A stretch of 64,000 nt of DNA, taken from IMG/VR virus record IMGVR_UViG_3300043775_003095, positions 1-64,000 of that record. One strand, given 5' to 3'. Made by a program: the position numbers and the translations under genes. Under the pieces are notes generated by a model. It did no database searches, was not told where the DNA came from, and saw only the letters and a program-made list of their open reading frames with translations. Origin of the DNA: a virus. Every line of letters begins with the position of its first letter. The first letter of the stretch is position 1. Positions 52,190 through 59,137 of the stretch are shown one piece after another.

Positions 52190-52717
52190 TCAATTCACAC
52201 TCAAAACTTGATCAACACGACCATTGACTTTATAAACCAAACGGCATCGATTTTCGCCACGTGGATCATTCGCAATGAAGTTATCGAACATCGATTCAGC
52301 AATGCGCTCATCGTTTGATCCTGGACCATCAATCCAACTTCCATGACGACGATATTGAATCACATATGAACCATAATCATCACTGGAATGCGAGAAAGAG
52401 CCACCACCTTTAGAAAATGCGCCGAATAATCCTTGCAAAAATGCTCGTTGATGTTCGGGATTAGACCAGTCCATCTTACGAAATGCAACAATGATTATTG
52501 CAAGAACATTAATCGCAACAAAACAGAATGCAAAGATTAATGATAGTGCAAATCCAAGACTGAATAACTCACTACCACTCTCATCGGCAAGACTTAAAAA
52601 TGCACCAAACAATCCAATTGGAACATATAGAAACAAACTATACTTTCCGACTTTGTCACCCCAGAACATTTTAGTCAACCACCAGGCAAGAGTGATTGTA
52701 ATGATAAAAATAATCAT
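52190..52717 (-). CDS. Membrane protein, three predicted helices
   Basis: 175 aa. Helices at about 1-15 (MIIFIITITLAWWL), 27-43 (LFLYVPIGLFGAFLSLA) and 52-78 (LGFALSLIFAFCFVAINVLAIIIVAF). A cytoplasmic or periplasmic domain follows with a Gly/Ser-rich linker (FSKGGGSFSHSSDD) and a beta-type end (CRLVYKVNGRVDQVLSV). No family is recognised. It overlaps the stop of the preceding small gene by one base. Confidence 0.7.
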   Translation of the reverse strand: MIIFIITITLAWWLTKMFWGDKVGKYSLFLYVPIGLFGAFLSLADESGSELFSLGFALSLIFAFCFVAINVLAIIIVAFRKMDWSNPEHQRAFLQGLFGAFSKGGGSFSHSSDDYGSYVIQYRRHGSWIDGPGSNDERIAESMFDNFIANDPRGENRCRLVYKVNGRVDQVLSVN

Positions 52718-52968
52718 CAGTTCAATCTTCCTGCAGTTCCATATTCTTCAAATGATTTGATTTCATCTCGGCTGTCTGAGATAGCATTGATCATTGAATT
52801 GTAGTCTTCAGCATTCAATGAAGTCTTGTATATCATGAATGCCAACTTGGTCATTACTGCAGCGCAGGCAAATGGATTGATGCCTTCTTCTGCAAACTTG
52901 CGAGTGAGTTCGCCATAAGCAACTTCAATTGCAAGCAACTCATCATCATTTGTATTAATTGTGGTCAT
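52717..52968 (-). CDS. Small acidic helical protein
   Basis: 83 aa. 'ELLAIEVAYGELTRKFAEEG' and 'PFACAAVMTKLAFMIYKTSL' are helices; the end is 'DEIKSFEEYGTAGRLN'. This layout is common in pelagic T4-like phages, where the function is unknown. It starts 14 nt downstream of a terminator and thus probably opens a new transcript or is reached by read-through. Confidence 0.7.
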   Translation of the reverse strand: MTTINTNDDELLAIEVAYGELTRKFAEEGINPFACAAVMTKLAFMIYKTSLNAEDYNSMINAISDSRDEIKSFEEYGTAGRLN

Positions 52969-52981
52969 TTTTCACCTGTAG

Positions 52982-53008
52982 AAAAAAGTGGGGACCGAAG
53001 TCCCCACT
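52982..53008 (-). terminator. Rho-independent terminator (UUCG loop)
   Basis: Minus strand: AGTGGGGAC, loop TTCG, GTCCCCACT, then TTTTT. A 9-bp perfect stem, 15 nt after the stop of the gene at 53024. The core is the same as that of the terminator at 40701. Confidence 0.92.
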
Positions 53009-53023
53009 TTGCTAGAACAATTC

Positions 53024-53446
53024 TTACTCCGAATAAGAATCGCCCAGACCCAACTCAGCCTTCAGCGAGGCAAGTTCATCGAACCCAACCTCTTCAACCT
53101 CGACCGTCGGAACCTCATCGGTCACAACAGCCTTCGGCTTACGACCGACGGTGGTCTTGGTCTTCAGCACAGCGACCTTCGCAGCCTTCGGTGCCTTGGT
53201 TGCCTTGCTCTTACCGACCATCTTGCTCGCAATAGCAGCAGCATTATGCAACTGATACGAGTCAACCTTACGACCATCGCGGATCGTCTCAATTTCAGCA
53301 TCGCAGTCACGCTTCAATGCACAAATCAAGACCATCGCGGTCACAGGCTTGCAGCCGAGTCGCGAAACAAGAGTATCGAACTTCAGCGGCTTGCCGTCCT
53401 TCAACATCTCATACACTTCAATCATCTTTCGAGTAGGATTAGCCAT
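53024..53446 (-). CDS. Winged-helix-like protein with basic tail
   Basis: 140 aa from the ATG at 53446 (GGAG 10 nt upstream). The first 65 residues (TRKMIEVYEMLKDGKPLKFD, TLVSRLGCKPVTAMVLICAL, ETIRDGRKVDSYQL) have a winged helix-turn-helix pattern. A Lys/Ala-rich linker follows (KSKATKAPKAAKVAV...KTTVGRKPKA) and then an acidic end. It is likely DNA-binding, either a transcription regulator or a nucleoid-like protein. Codons are GC-rich compared with the fibre genes. It has its own promoter (53485-53513) and terminator, so it is a single-gene transcript. Confidence 0.72.
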   Translation of the reverse strand: MANPTRKMIEVYEMLKDGKPLKFDTLVSRLGCKPVTAMVLICALKRDCDAEIETIRDGRKVDSYQLHNAAAIASKMVGKSKATKAPKAAKVAVLKTKTTVGRKPKAVVTDEVPTVEVEEVGFDELASLKAELGLGDSYSE

Positions 53447-53484
53447 TTTCAAAACTCCATAACAAATTAATAACGGACAACAAT

Positions 53485-53513
53485 AGTATAAAACAAATCA
53501 AAGCAAAAGTAAA
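53485..53513 (-). promoter_or_regulatory. Sigma70-type promoter
   Basis: Minus strand: TTTACT (53513-53508), 17-nt spacer, TATACT (53490-53485), 39 nt upstream of the ATG at 53446. Same -35 and spacing as the gp32 promoter. Confidence 0.7.
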
Positions 53514-53523
53514 CCAGCAAGAA

Positions 53524-53664
53524 TTACAGGCTATGCAACGGATTTCGTTGCCGCAAGAATGCGAGTGCTTCTTGCTTGCTGCCAAACTTGCCACTGATCG
53601 GAGTCTGATGCCGACCACGGACGATGTACCAACCACCTAACAACTTATTGAATACGACTTTCAT
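53524..53664 (-). CDS. Small basic protein (DUF2188-like pattern)
   Basis: 46 aa (MKVVFNKLLGGWYIVRGRHQ at the start, FGSKQEALAFLRQRNPLHSL at the end). The W-I-V...F-x-S/T-K-x-E-A pattern resembles DUF2188-type mini-domains, which have two strands and a helix. Its start overlaps the stop of the upstream gene as TAATG, which supports translation. It may bind nucleic acid. Confidence 0.65.
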   Translation of the reverse strand: MKVVFNKLLGGWYIVRGRHQTPISGKFGSKQEALAFLRQRNPLHSL

Positions 53665-53873
53665 TAAGCAACCACTGCTTCAGTCTGGGCTTGCTCTCGC
53701 ACGAGCCACTCGCGGAGACGAGTCCATCGTGCTTTCTTGCCATCGGTCAAACTCTTGCGAGCCAGAACCAAATCCACACGAACGATCGCATCAGCATGTT
53801 TGACCACACCAGTGGAGACCAGAGTCTTGATATCGCTGACGCTCGCCAACAAAAGAGGATTCACATTACTCAT
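53664..53873 (-). CDS. Small helical basic protein
   Basis: 69 aa from the ATG at 53873 (MSNVNPLLLASVSDIKTLVS). An earlier in-frame start at 53954 would run through the terminator at 53931-53951 and is rejected. The middle VDLVLARKSLTDGKKARWTRLREWL is a basic helix. No family is recognised. It is GC-rich and Ala-rich like its neighbours. Confidence 0.65.
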   Translation of the reverse strand: MSNVNPLLLASVSDIKTLVSTGVVKHADAIVRVDLVLARKSLTDGKKARWTRLREWLVREQAQTEAVVA

Positions 53874-53930
53874 AAAAAAAGTTCCTTCATCAACCTTGTA
53901 CAACAATTCTAACGCACAGCAAGAGAAAAG

Positions 53931-53951
53931 GCAAGGGGAAAAACCCCTTGC
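53931..53951 (-). terminator. Rho-independent terminator
   Basis: Minus strand: GCAAGGGG, loop TTTTT, CCCCTTGC, then CTTTTCTC. An 8-bp perfect stem, 12 nt after the stop of the gene at 53963. Confidence 0.85.
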
Positions 53952-53962
53952 CATTCAATCAC

Positions 53963-54337
53963 TTACGAATTCAGCGCAGCAATCTCATCAGCCGACCAAA
54001 CCTTCACAGGGCTGGCTTTTCGCTGATTCTTGCGAATCGTCTTGGGGGCAGTCGCCTTCAGGCGCAACTCAGCAAGACGCGCCTCCGCTTTCGCGATCCG
54101 ATCAGCCACTCGCTGGGCTCGCTTCGCCGCACGTGCTTCCTTCACAGCGCGACGATGATCTTCCTTCACGACGCGATTAATCTGCGTCTCGCGACGAATC
54201 TCAGCGCGCAGAGCACTCTGCATCGCACGCGATGCTTTAATCGCTTCTCGCGTCGCCTTCATGGCGCCGATCATATCCTTCACAACCTGACGCTCACGAG
54301 CCAGATTCGCCTTCATTTGATTTAGTGTAAGACCCAT
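53963..54337 (-). CDS. Ala/Arg/Lys-rich coiled-coil protein, histone-like composition
   Basis: 124 aa, one long charged helix (e.g. RRAVKEARAAKRAQRVADRI, ARERQVVKDMIGAMKATREA) with a Lys/Pro-rich end (APKTIRKNQRKASPVK). Net charge is strongly positive. The composition resembles bacterial/phage nucleoid or histone H1-like proteins, so DNA binding or compaction is plausible but unproven. It is conspicuously GC-rich. A promoter (54387-54415) and terminator flank it, so it is a single-gene transcript, probably well expressed. Confidence 0.75.
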   Translation of the reverse strand: MGLTLNQMKANLARERQVVKDMIGAMKATREAIKASRAMQSALRAEIRRETQINRVVKEDHRRAVKEARAAKRAQRVADRIAKAEARLAELRLKATAPKTIRKNQRKASPVKVWSADEIAALNS

Positions 54338-54386
54338 AATTTTCTTTCCTTCAGTTTCGGGGACCGTTTCCCCATCCGATAAGACA

Positions 54387-54415
54387 ATTATGCCCCAGAC
54401 CTACTGCAAAAGCAA
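54387..54415 (-). promoter_or_regulatory. Sigma70-type promoter
   Basis: Minus strand: TTGCTT (54415-54410), 17-nt spacer, CATAAT (54392-54387), about 50 nt before the ATG at 54337. A GGGG...CCCC inverted repeat lies in the leader. Confidence 0.55.
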
Positions 54416-54472
54416 TAGTAAAAAACCGAATAAAATCAATAACTTACGAGATCCCCGTAAAACCGAAGGAGA

Positions 54473-54490
54473 AGCCCCGAGAGAGGGGCT
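54473..54490. terminator. Probable terminator hairpin in 206-nt gap
   Basis: AGCCCC, loop GAGAGA, GGGGCT. The plus side continues GTTTT; the minus side continues TCTCCTTCGGTTTT. It follows the FkbM gene at 54544 by 54 nt and most likely ends the leftward glycan operon. The rest of 54338-54543 holds the promoter above and purine-rich filler, with no gene seen. Confidence 0.55.
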
Positions 54491-54543
54491 GTTTTAGGCT
54501 AGGGAAAGGGGAGGGGAGGGGCGATAGAGCTCCCCATTCGGGC

Positions 54544-55194
54544 TCAGACTCTGATCGTCTTACATTCCCCCAGAAATTCATTCTTCGCCGATCGGAGCAT
54601 GAACGCAAAATCTAGTTGAAAGATAATTCCCTCAGCCTGATGAACTTCGAGCAATTCAACAGGAATGTAATCATAATCTCGAAAAAATGTGAGATACTCA
54701 GAAATGTTCGGCGCACCTTGATTGTATTCAATCAATGGTGTTTCACAAAAAATCAATTCTGTCTTTCCCATGACTTTTTTTGCGGCAGAAAGAATATCCA
54801 ATTCTGAACCTTGTGTATCAATTTTCAACAAATTGGGAACTGGAAGATCTTTATTTTCGATCATTTTGTCTAAAGTTGTGCATGACATCTTCACTGGAGT
54901 TTTGCCATCATACCAAGTTGTTGTCTCTTTATAATATGAATCACCAGTATTGCATCCAGGATAGAATTCAACAAACTCACGACCTTCATTGGAAAGAACA
55001 TTCAAGAAGAATGAATGTCCTGTAACAATTAAATCAGACAAATAGTGAGCGTTTGCTTCAAAAAGATAAAATGATGATTCAGGCAATACCTCACGTTTCG
55101 CTTTATTACTCCATGAACCGTTGCATGCACCCACATCATAGCATATAGGAAATTGCATTCCTCTTGACTTTAAATGTTTTATAAACTCAATCAT
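54544..55194 (-). CDS. FkbM-family methyltransferase
   Basis: 216 aa. The SAM-binding start is PICYDVGACNGSWSNKAKRE. The FkbM middle is SCTTLDKMIENKDLPVPNLL followed by KIDTQGSELDILSAAKKVMG and 'ELIFCETPLIEYNQGAP'. It would O-methylate a sugar hydroxyl or related group. The gene overlaps the stop of the carbamoyltransferase N-domain gene by 4 nt, so both act in the same glycan-modifying pathway. It ends the glycan operon. Confidence 0.9.
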   Translation of the reverse strand: MIEFIKHLKSRGMQFPICYDVGACNGSWSNKAKREVLPESSFYLFEANAHYLSDLIVTGHSFFLNVLSNEGREFVEFYPGCNTGDSYYKETTTWYDGKTPVKMSCTTLDKMIENKDLPVPNLLKIDTQGSELDILSAAKKVMGKTELIFCETPLIEYNQGAPNISEYLTFFRDYDYIPVELLEVHQAEGIIFQLDFAFMLRSAKNEFLGECKTIRV

Positions 55195-56447
55195 ACAATT
55201 GCCTCGTTCATAAAGTGTTCTATAGTTTGTTCCAATTCGTTTAAATCATATTCAGGACCAAGATATATTGTTTCCAGCCCTTGTGGTTTTTTAATCAATG
55301 TTCCTTGCATTCTTTCTACGTTATAGTGATGAATGCCTAATCCGATTGAATGCGTCGCATCATTTGCAATCGGATCAACGAAAATGTTAAATTCTGGATG
55401 CTTCTCTTTAATTATAGAAACTCCCAGAATATTTAAAGCGCAGCCACCACCAACAATCAAGTTTCTAATTTTAGAATTCTCTTTGATAAATTGTGCATGA
55501 TGAAGAAAGACTTTTTCCAATGCTCTTTGAACTTCATATGCCAGATCTGCCTTTTGTTGAAACGTTAATTCGTCAAAAAGTTCAGGATACAAATTGTAAT
55601 TCAATTCTCTTCCGCAACCAAATAGATTGTTGTTTGAGTAGATGGTATCACCAACAAGAAATGGTGGCAAGTTATTGTCTGCCTTTCCATATGCTGATAA
55701 TCCCATGACCTTTCCATATCCATTCGCTCCCATCTTAAGATGGCGTGTAATCGTTTCATACATGTTACCAATATCCATATGAGCCGAAGCATCAAACTTA
55801 TATGGAATTTTATCAAATCCAATTTTAGGATCGATCAACTCACTTATTCCACCATTCGAACTATAAACAGGGATTGAATCTTTCACATAGACAGGACCGC
55901 ACTGAGATTTCTTATAGAGATAATTTCTTCGATATCTTGAATCAATTTCTAAGATAGAAGTGTTCTCAGATCCACCAACCCCTAAATTGTTTTTAGGGTT
56001 TTGAATCACATATCCAGAACCTAGCGCATCAACAATTAAGCAAACTGCTTCGTCAAATGGAGACATATAAAATGCAGATATCGCATGACTACAATGATGA
56101 GAGTATTTGGTGAAATCATTTTTAAGATTGATTGTTCCACGACGCTCGCTTGTTTCAATTATTTTACCAAACTCAAACATCTGAGTAATTTTATCATAGA
56201 TCTGCATACAACTCTTTTCTTCTGGTAAAAGAGTATTCATGGTTTTAAATCCATGAGCAACCAATAAATCTATTTTTTTGGTGATCTTATTGCGAATGTA
56301 TTCAAATGGTTTTAAATTAAATAGCACATCATTCTTTTTACGAGTCGCTCTTTCTGCTTGCAAAAAGAAAATGAGTTTTTCATCTTCAAATAATGCTACA
56401 GAGGCATCATGTCCAAGTGTTTGAATTGCTAGTGTGTAGTAACTCAT
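55191..56447 (-). CDS. Carbamoyltransferase N-terminal (Kae1-like) domain as a separate protein
   Basis: 418 aa. NodU/TobZ-type N-domain: LGHDASVALFEDEKLIFFLQ at the start, SHHCSHAISAFYMSPFDEAV with the metal/ATP His residues, IVDALGSG, MGLSAYGKADN, and VGGGCALNILGVS near the C-terminus. It catalyses carbamoyl-adenylate formation or transfer to a sugar only together with the C-terminal domain. That domain is missing here and is encoded by the gene at 56444-57001, which lies upstream in transcription order. The 4-nt overlap (ATGA) ties the two. The protein ends at about the domain boundary, so this is a clean split, not a truncation. Confidence 0.9.
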   Translation of the reverse strand: MSYYTLAIQTLGHDASVALFEDEKLIFFLQAERATRKKNDVLFNLKPFEYIRNKITKKIDLLVAHGFKTMNTLLPEEKSCMQIYDKITQMFEFGKIIETSERRGTINLKNDFTKYSHHCSHAISAFYMSPFDEAVCLIVDALGSGYVIQNPKNNLGVGGSENTSILEIDSRYRRNYLYKKSQCGPVYVKDSIPVYSSNGGISELIDPKIGFDKIPYKFDASAHMDIGNMYETITRHLKMGANGYGKVMGLSAYGKADNNLPPFLVGDTIYSNNNLFGCGRELNYNLYPELFDELTFQQKADLAYEVQRALEKVFLHHAQFIKENSKIRNLIVGGGCALNILGVSIIKEKHPEFNIFVDPIANDATHSIGLGIHHYNVERMQGTLIKKPQGLETIYLGPEYDLNELEQTIEHFMNEAIV

Positions 56448-57001
56448 TTTGCTAGAATCGTTTTTAATTCTGGGAAGTAAATAACGTCAATATCTGAATT
56501 ATGAAAAGTCTTAAGAGCATCAAATGGAGTTTCTACAATCGGCTCGCCAGCAAGATTAAATGATGTGTTTAGAAGAAGAGGAACTCCAGTTAGATCATTG
56601 AATGCAGAGATTAAATTATAGTAATGTTCGTTTTGTTCTTTGCGAACAGTTTGAATTCTACACGAACCATCAACGTGAATAACTGAGGGAATCTCGTCAG
56701 TCTTATCTGCCTTCGCCGCAAAGGAATACGTCATATATGGTGCTTCTGGAATTTGAGACATATCAAACCAATCAGCAGCATATTCGTAAAGTATTGAAGC
56801 GGCAAGTGGGCGAAATAATTCTCTACCCTTCATTTTGTTAATGCGATCTCTGCCATCAGGATCAACAGGAGTATAGAGCATTGATCTATTTCCTAATGCT
56901 CTTGGTCCTGCCTCTGACCTTCCTTGGAAGATTGCAACTATTTTCTTTTGCGCTAAGAGTTGAGCAACTTCAATCGGTTTAACATTAATCAACTTTCTCA
57001 T
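56444..57001 (-). CDS. Carbamoyltransferase C-terminal domain as a separate protein
   Basis: 185 aa from the ATG at 57001 (a TTG is three bases earlier). The C-terminal domain signature is GRSEAGPRALGNRSMLYTPV, with 'ELFRPLAASILYEYAADWFD', 'DGSCRIQTV' and 'GVPLLLNTSFNLAGEPIVET' following. In NodU, TobZ and cyanophage homologues this domain is at the C-terminus of one chain. Here it is an independent gene placed before the N-domain gene. Its start overlaps the GT4 stop by 17 nt. The two proteins presumably form a complex. Confidence 0.9.
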   Translation of the reverse strand: MRKLINVKPIEVAQLLAQKKIVAIFQGRSEAGPRALGNRSMLYTPVDPDGRDRINKMKGRELFRPLAASILYEYAADWFDMSQIPEAPYMTYSFAAKADKTDEIPSVIHVDGSCRIQTVRKEQNEHYYNLISAFNDLTGVPLLLNTSFNLAGEPIVETPFDALKTFHNSDIDVIYFPELKTILAK

Positions 57002-57992
57002 CAATGAAAACCTCTTTGAACTTTGCCATCACATTTTTGGGATTATATTTCTCTACAGCCAACTCTCTATAGTTGACTCCAATCTTACTGCGCAAAGTTG
57101 TAATCTTTTTATAAAGATCTTCTTCATCATTCTCTCTATAAATGAGATCAAATGGCTTTAGTGTTTCAACGTGATTGCGATCAAATCCAACATCACATGC
57201 AAGAACTGGTCTGTTGAAGAAAAGAGATTCCGCAATTGCTAATCCAAATGATTCACCTAACCATCTAGCGTGTATAAATGCATCACATGCGTTGATGTAG
57301 TTAGACTTTTGTTGATTTCCCAAGAATGGTCCCAAGAAAATAACATTTGGTAGATCGCAAAAAGGTTCCGTGTTTGCAAATAAGAAAACAATATCATCTC
57401 TTTCTTGCGCAACTCTGATTACAACGTTCCGAACAAATTGTAAGTCAAATGTTTTGTAACCACCAAATCTTCCAATGACAAATTTATCTTTTGGAATACC
57501 AAGAGCAGTTCTTGTATCGTAATCTGGCTCTGGTAAATCTACAATATATGGAACCCATGGATGAACAGGGGCATTGTACATTTTAGAAACGTTATGCGAC
57601 ATCCACTCAGAGATATACGCATACACATCACCATGAGGGTCGTACCATTGAAACACACAATGCACACCCATCTTTGTTGATGTGATTACTGCATTTTCTC
57701 TTTTTGTGTGAGAGTCAACTCGTTCACCAGCACGTTGACTGTAGAAAAGATCGTATCCTGAAGCAATTTCGTTTAAATGATTGTTGTCATTGTATGTGAG
57801 GAGTTTAAATTTTTTACTCACATCATCGATGACTGCAGGAACACTTCCAACATCTAAACCTTCAGGATTTTCTTGAGAATATACGATGACGCTCTCATTT
57901 CCCAAAATTTCTTGATTGTAGTGAGCATACTCTAGAATGGAGTTAGTTGTTCCGCGATAATTTAACTGCTCAGCATGAAATAGAATTTTCAC
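56985..57992 (-). CDS. GT4-type glycosyltransferase
   Basis: 335 aa. GT-B fold: MKILFHAEQLNYRGTTNSIL (N-terminal Rossmann with the Gly-rich loop), 'YDLFYSQRAGERV', 'DKFVIGRFGGYKTFDLQFV' and the donor-binding WLGESFGLAIAESLFFNRPV with 'LACDVGF'. The ESFGLAIAE pattern carries the family Glu residues. Donor and acceptor unknown; it transfers a nucleotide sugar. It forms one transcript with carbamoyltransferase and methyltransferase genes. Confidence 0.85.
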   Translation of the reverse strand: MKILFHAEQLNYRGTTNSILEYAHYNQEILGNESVIVYSQENPEGLDVGSVPAVIDDVSKKFKLLTYNDNNHLNEIASGYDLFYSQRAGERVDSHTKRENAVITSTKMGVHCVFQWYDPHGDVYAYISEWMSHNVSKMYNAPVHPWVPYIVDLPEPDYDTRTALGIPKDKFVIGRFGGYKTFDLQFVRNVVIRVAQERDDIVFLFANTEPFCDLPNVIFLGPFLGNQQKSNYINACDAFIHARWLGESFGLAIAESLFFNRPVLACDVGFDRNHVETLKPFDLIYRENDEEDLYKKITTLRSKIGVNYRELAVEKYNPKNVMAKFKEVFIDEKVD

Positions 57993-57999
57993 AAATTTA

Positions 58000-58161
58000 T
58001 CACTCTTTAGTTACAATTTCCCACTGCTGTTGCACAGAAGTCTTTACAACTCGACGAGTTGATGGTTCTGCGCCAAAATCTCTTTCGTAAACAGTTTTGC
58101 CTTTGTCTGGGCTTTCGTAGATCTTTGGCTTTAATTCTTCAAACATATCAAGTTGTTCCAT
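58000..58161 (-). CDS. Small hypothetical protein between glutaredoxin and GT4
   Basis: 53 aa (MEQLDMFEELKPKIYESPDK at the start, TSVQQQWEIVTKE at the end). Charged, with no membrane segment. It begins inside the last 14 nt of the glutaredoxin gene and stops 8 nt before the GT4 start, filling the gap exactly. A family with this 'VYERDFG...R+V' pattern is frequent in phages; function unknown. Confidence 0.72.
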   Translation of the reverse strand: MEQLDMFEELKPKIYESPDKGKTVYERDFGAEPSTRRVVKTSVQQQWEIVTKE

Positions 58162-58387
58162 TTTTCACCTCAAAGTGTTTCACAAGGTCATCATAACCGC
58201 CAATATACTCATCGTCAAGAAAAATCTGAGGAACTGTTCTTGCATTTGGAACTGACTCAAGAAGTTGCTCTTTAGTCCACCCAAATTCCAACTTTCGTTC
58301 TTCAATGAAGTACCCCTTTAAATTTAAAAGATTGACTGCTCTTACGCAGTAGGGGCAATTTGTTTTCGACCATACGATTGCTTTCAT
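58148..58387 (-). CDS. Glutaredoxin
   Basis: 79 aa, the standard size. MKAIVWSKTNCPYCVRAVNL with the CPYC dithiol, 'ARTVPQIFLDDEYIGGYDDL' with the cis-Pro and GG motifs. It reduces protein disulfides with glutathione, typically ribonucleotide reductase in phages. Neither RNR gene is in this window. It may also serve the peroxide system at 46-47 kb. The ATG lies 14 nt upstream of the tRNA 3' end in transcription order. Confidence 0.94.
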   Translation of the reverse strand: MKAIVWSKTNCPYCVRAVNLLNLKGYFIEERKLEFGWTKEQLLESVPNARTVPQIFLDDEYIGGYDDLVKHFEVKNGTT

Positions 58388-58400
58388 AATAACTCCAAAA

Positions 58401-58476
58401 TGGTAGCGGGGGTTGGATTCGAACCAACGGAAACTGGATTATGAGTCCAGTGACTTGACCTCTAGTCTACCCCGCA
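58401..58476 (-). tRNA. tRNA with CAT anticodon (Met, or Ile2 if lysidine-modified)
   Basis: 76 nt including an encoded CCA. D arm GACT/AGTC, anticodon arm CTGGA-CTCATAA-TCCAG, variable TTTCC, T arm GTTGG-TTCGAAT-CCAAC. The acceptor is a 6-bp stem with a T1:T72 mismatch (TGCGGGG/CCCCGCT). Position 8 T and 9 A are normal. It does not have three G-C pairs at the base of the anticodon stem, so it is not a typical initiator. The choice between Met and Ile2 depends on modification of C34. Confidence 0.93.
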
Positions 58477-58589
58477 GTTTTTTGTTTCGGTTGCTTCTTC
58501 TGACCGAAGATGCGTTCCCAGTTTTCATCAAATTGTTTTCTTGGCACGCTCAATGGGCGTGGTTTACTTCCTTTTCCACCAGTGCTCAT
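58467..58589 (-). CDS. Small conserved phage protein (MSTGGKGSKPRP family)
   Basis: 40 aa. MSTGGKGSKPRPLSVPRKQF followed by DENWERIFGQKKQPKQ matches a tiny protein that recurs in many tailed phages. Its last codons and stop (TAG) lie within the first bases of the tRNA gene, so CDS and tRNA overlap by 10 nt. The start is coupled to the stop of the 2OG oxygenase gene. Function unknown. Confidence 0.75.
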   Translation of the reverse strand: MSTGGKGSKPRPLSVPRKQFDENWERIFGQKKQPKQKTAG

Positions 58590-59137
58590 AAAACTTTAAA
58601 CCTATATGCTAATGTTATTCTAAATCCTTCGAAGTATCTCGTTGGTGCTTCGGCAAAATGCGCGATATATCCTTTAAACAGCAACGCAGAATTATATCTA
58701 GGATAAAATATCTTTGTTGCGTTATTTCCAACGAGACCATCTTGTTGTTTACTGTAATGTCTATTTATGAATACTGTCTGACCGCCCCATTCAATATTCC
58801 ATTCTTTGTTCATATAAACAAGGAAAACATTTACATCCTCATCATGAGCATCAACATGAACGCTTGAAGACATTGAAGTCGTTGTAGCGTTAAAGTATAC
58901 GTCATTCAACGTTGCATTTAATTGAGTCGTCTGTAAAACTTTCTGAAAGAGAGTTTGAGTGAACAACTCATCATTCATTAGATTCATTCGCCAAAATGGT
59001 CTTTTTGGAGAGGATCCACTGATAGCCATTTCCCATTTTGGACGGCAAGACATGTTGTCAATGAGTTCTAATTCTTCCTGATTAAAAACGTTTTCAAATT
59101 CTTTAATTTGTGAGAGAAAATCCACTAATTTCTCCAA
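58586..59137 (-). CDS. Putative Fe(II)/2OG oxygenase
   Basis: 183 aa. The core SSVHVDAHDEDVNVFLVYMN gives H-x-D with the preceding FNATTTSM strand, WNIEWGGQTVFIN follows, and LLFKGYIAHFAEAPTRYFEG supplies the distal His with GFRITLAYRF containing the 2OG Arg. It is a paralogue of 61257-61880 (same WGGQ and F-G-x-R-I order). Likely hydroxylase of an unknown substrate. Its stop overlaps the small gene's start by 4 nt. Confidence 0.82.
   Translation of the reverse strand: MEKLVDFLSQIKEFENVFNQEELELIDNMSCRPKWEMAISGSSPKRPFWRMNLMNDELFTQTLFQKVLQTTQLNATLNDVYFNATTTSMSSSVHVDAHDEDVNVFLVYMNKEWNIEWGGQTVFINRHYSKQQDGLVGNNATKIFYPRYNSALLFKGYIAHFAEAPTRYFEGFRITLAYRFKVL

Noticed and set aside
53439-53636. 65-aa minus ORF with a hydrophobic segment
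   Set aside because: It overlaps a promoter and runs out of frame with the better supported 46-aa gene at 53524-53664, whose start is coupled to the upstream stop.
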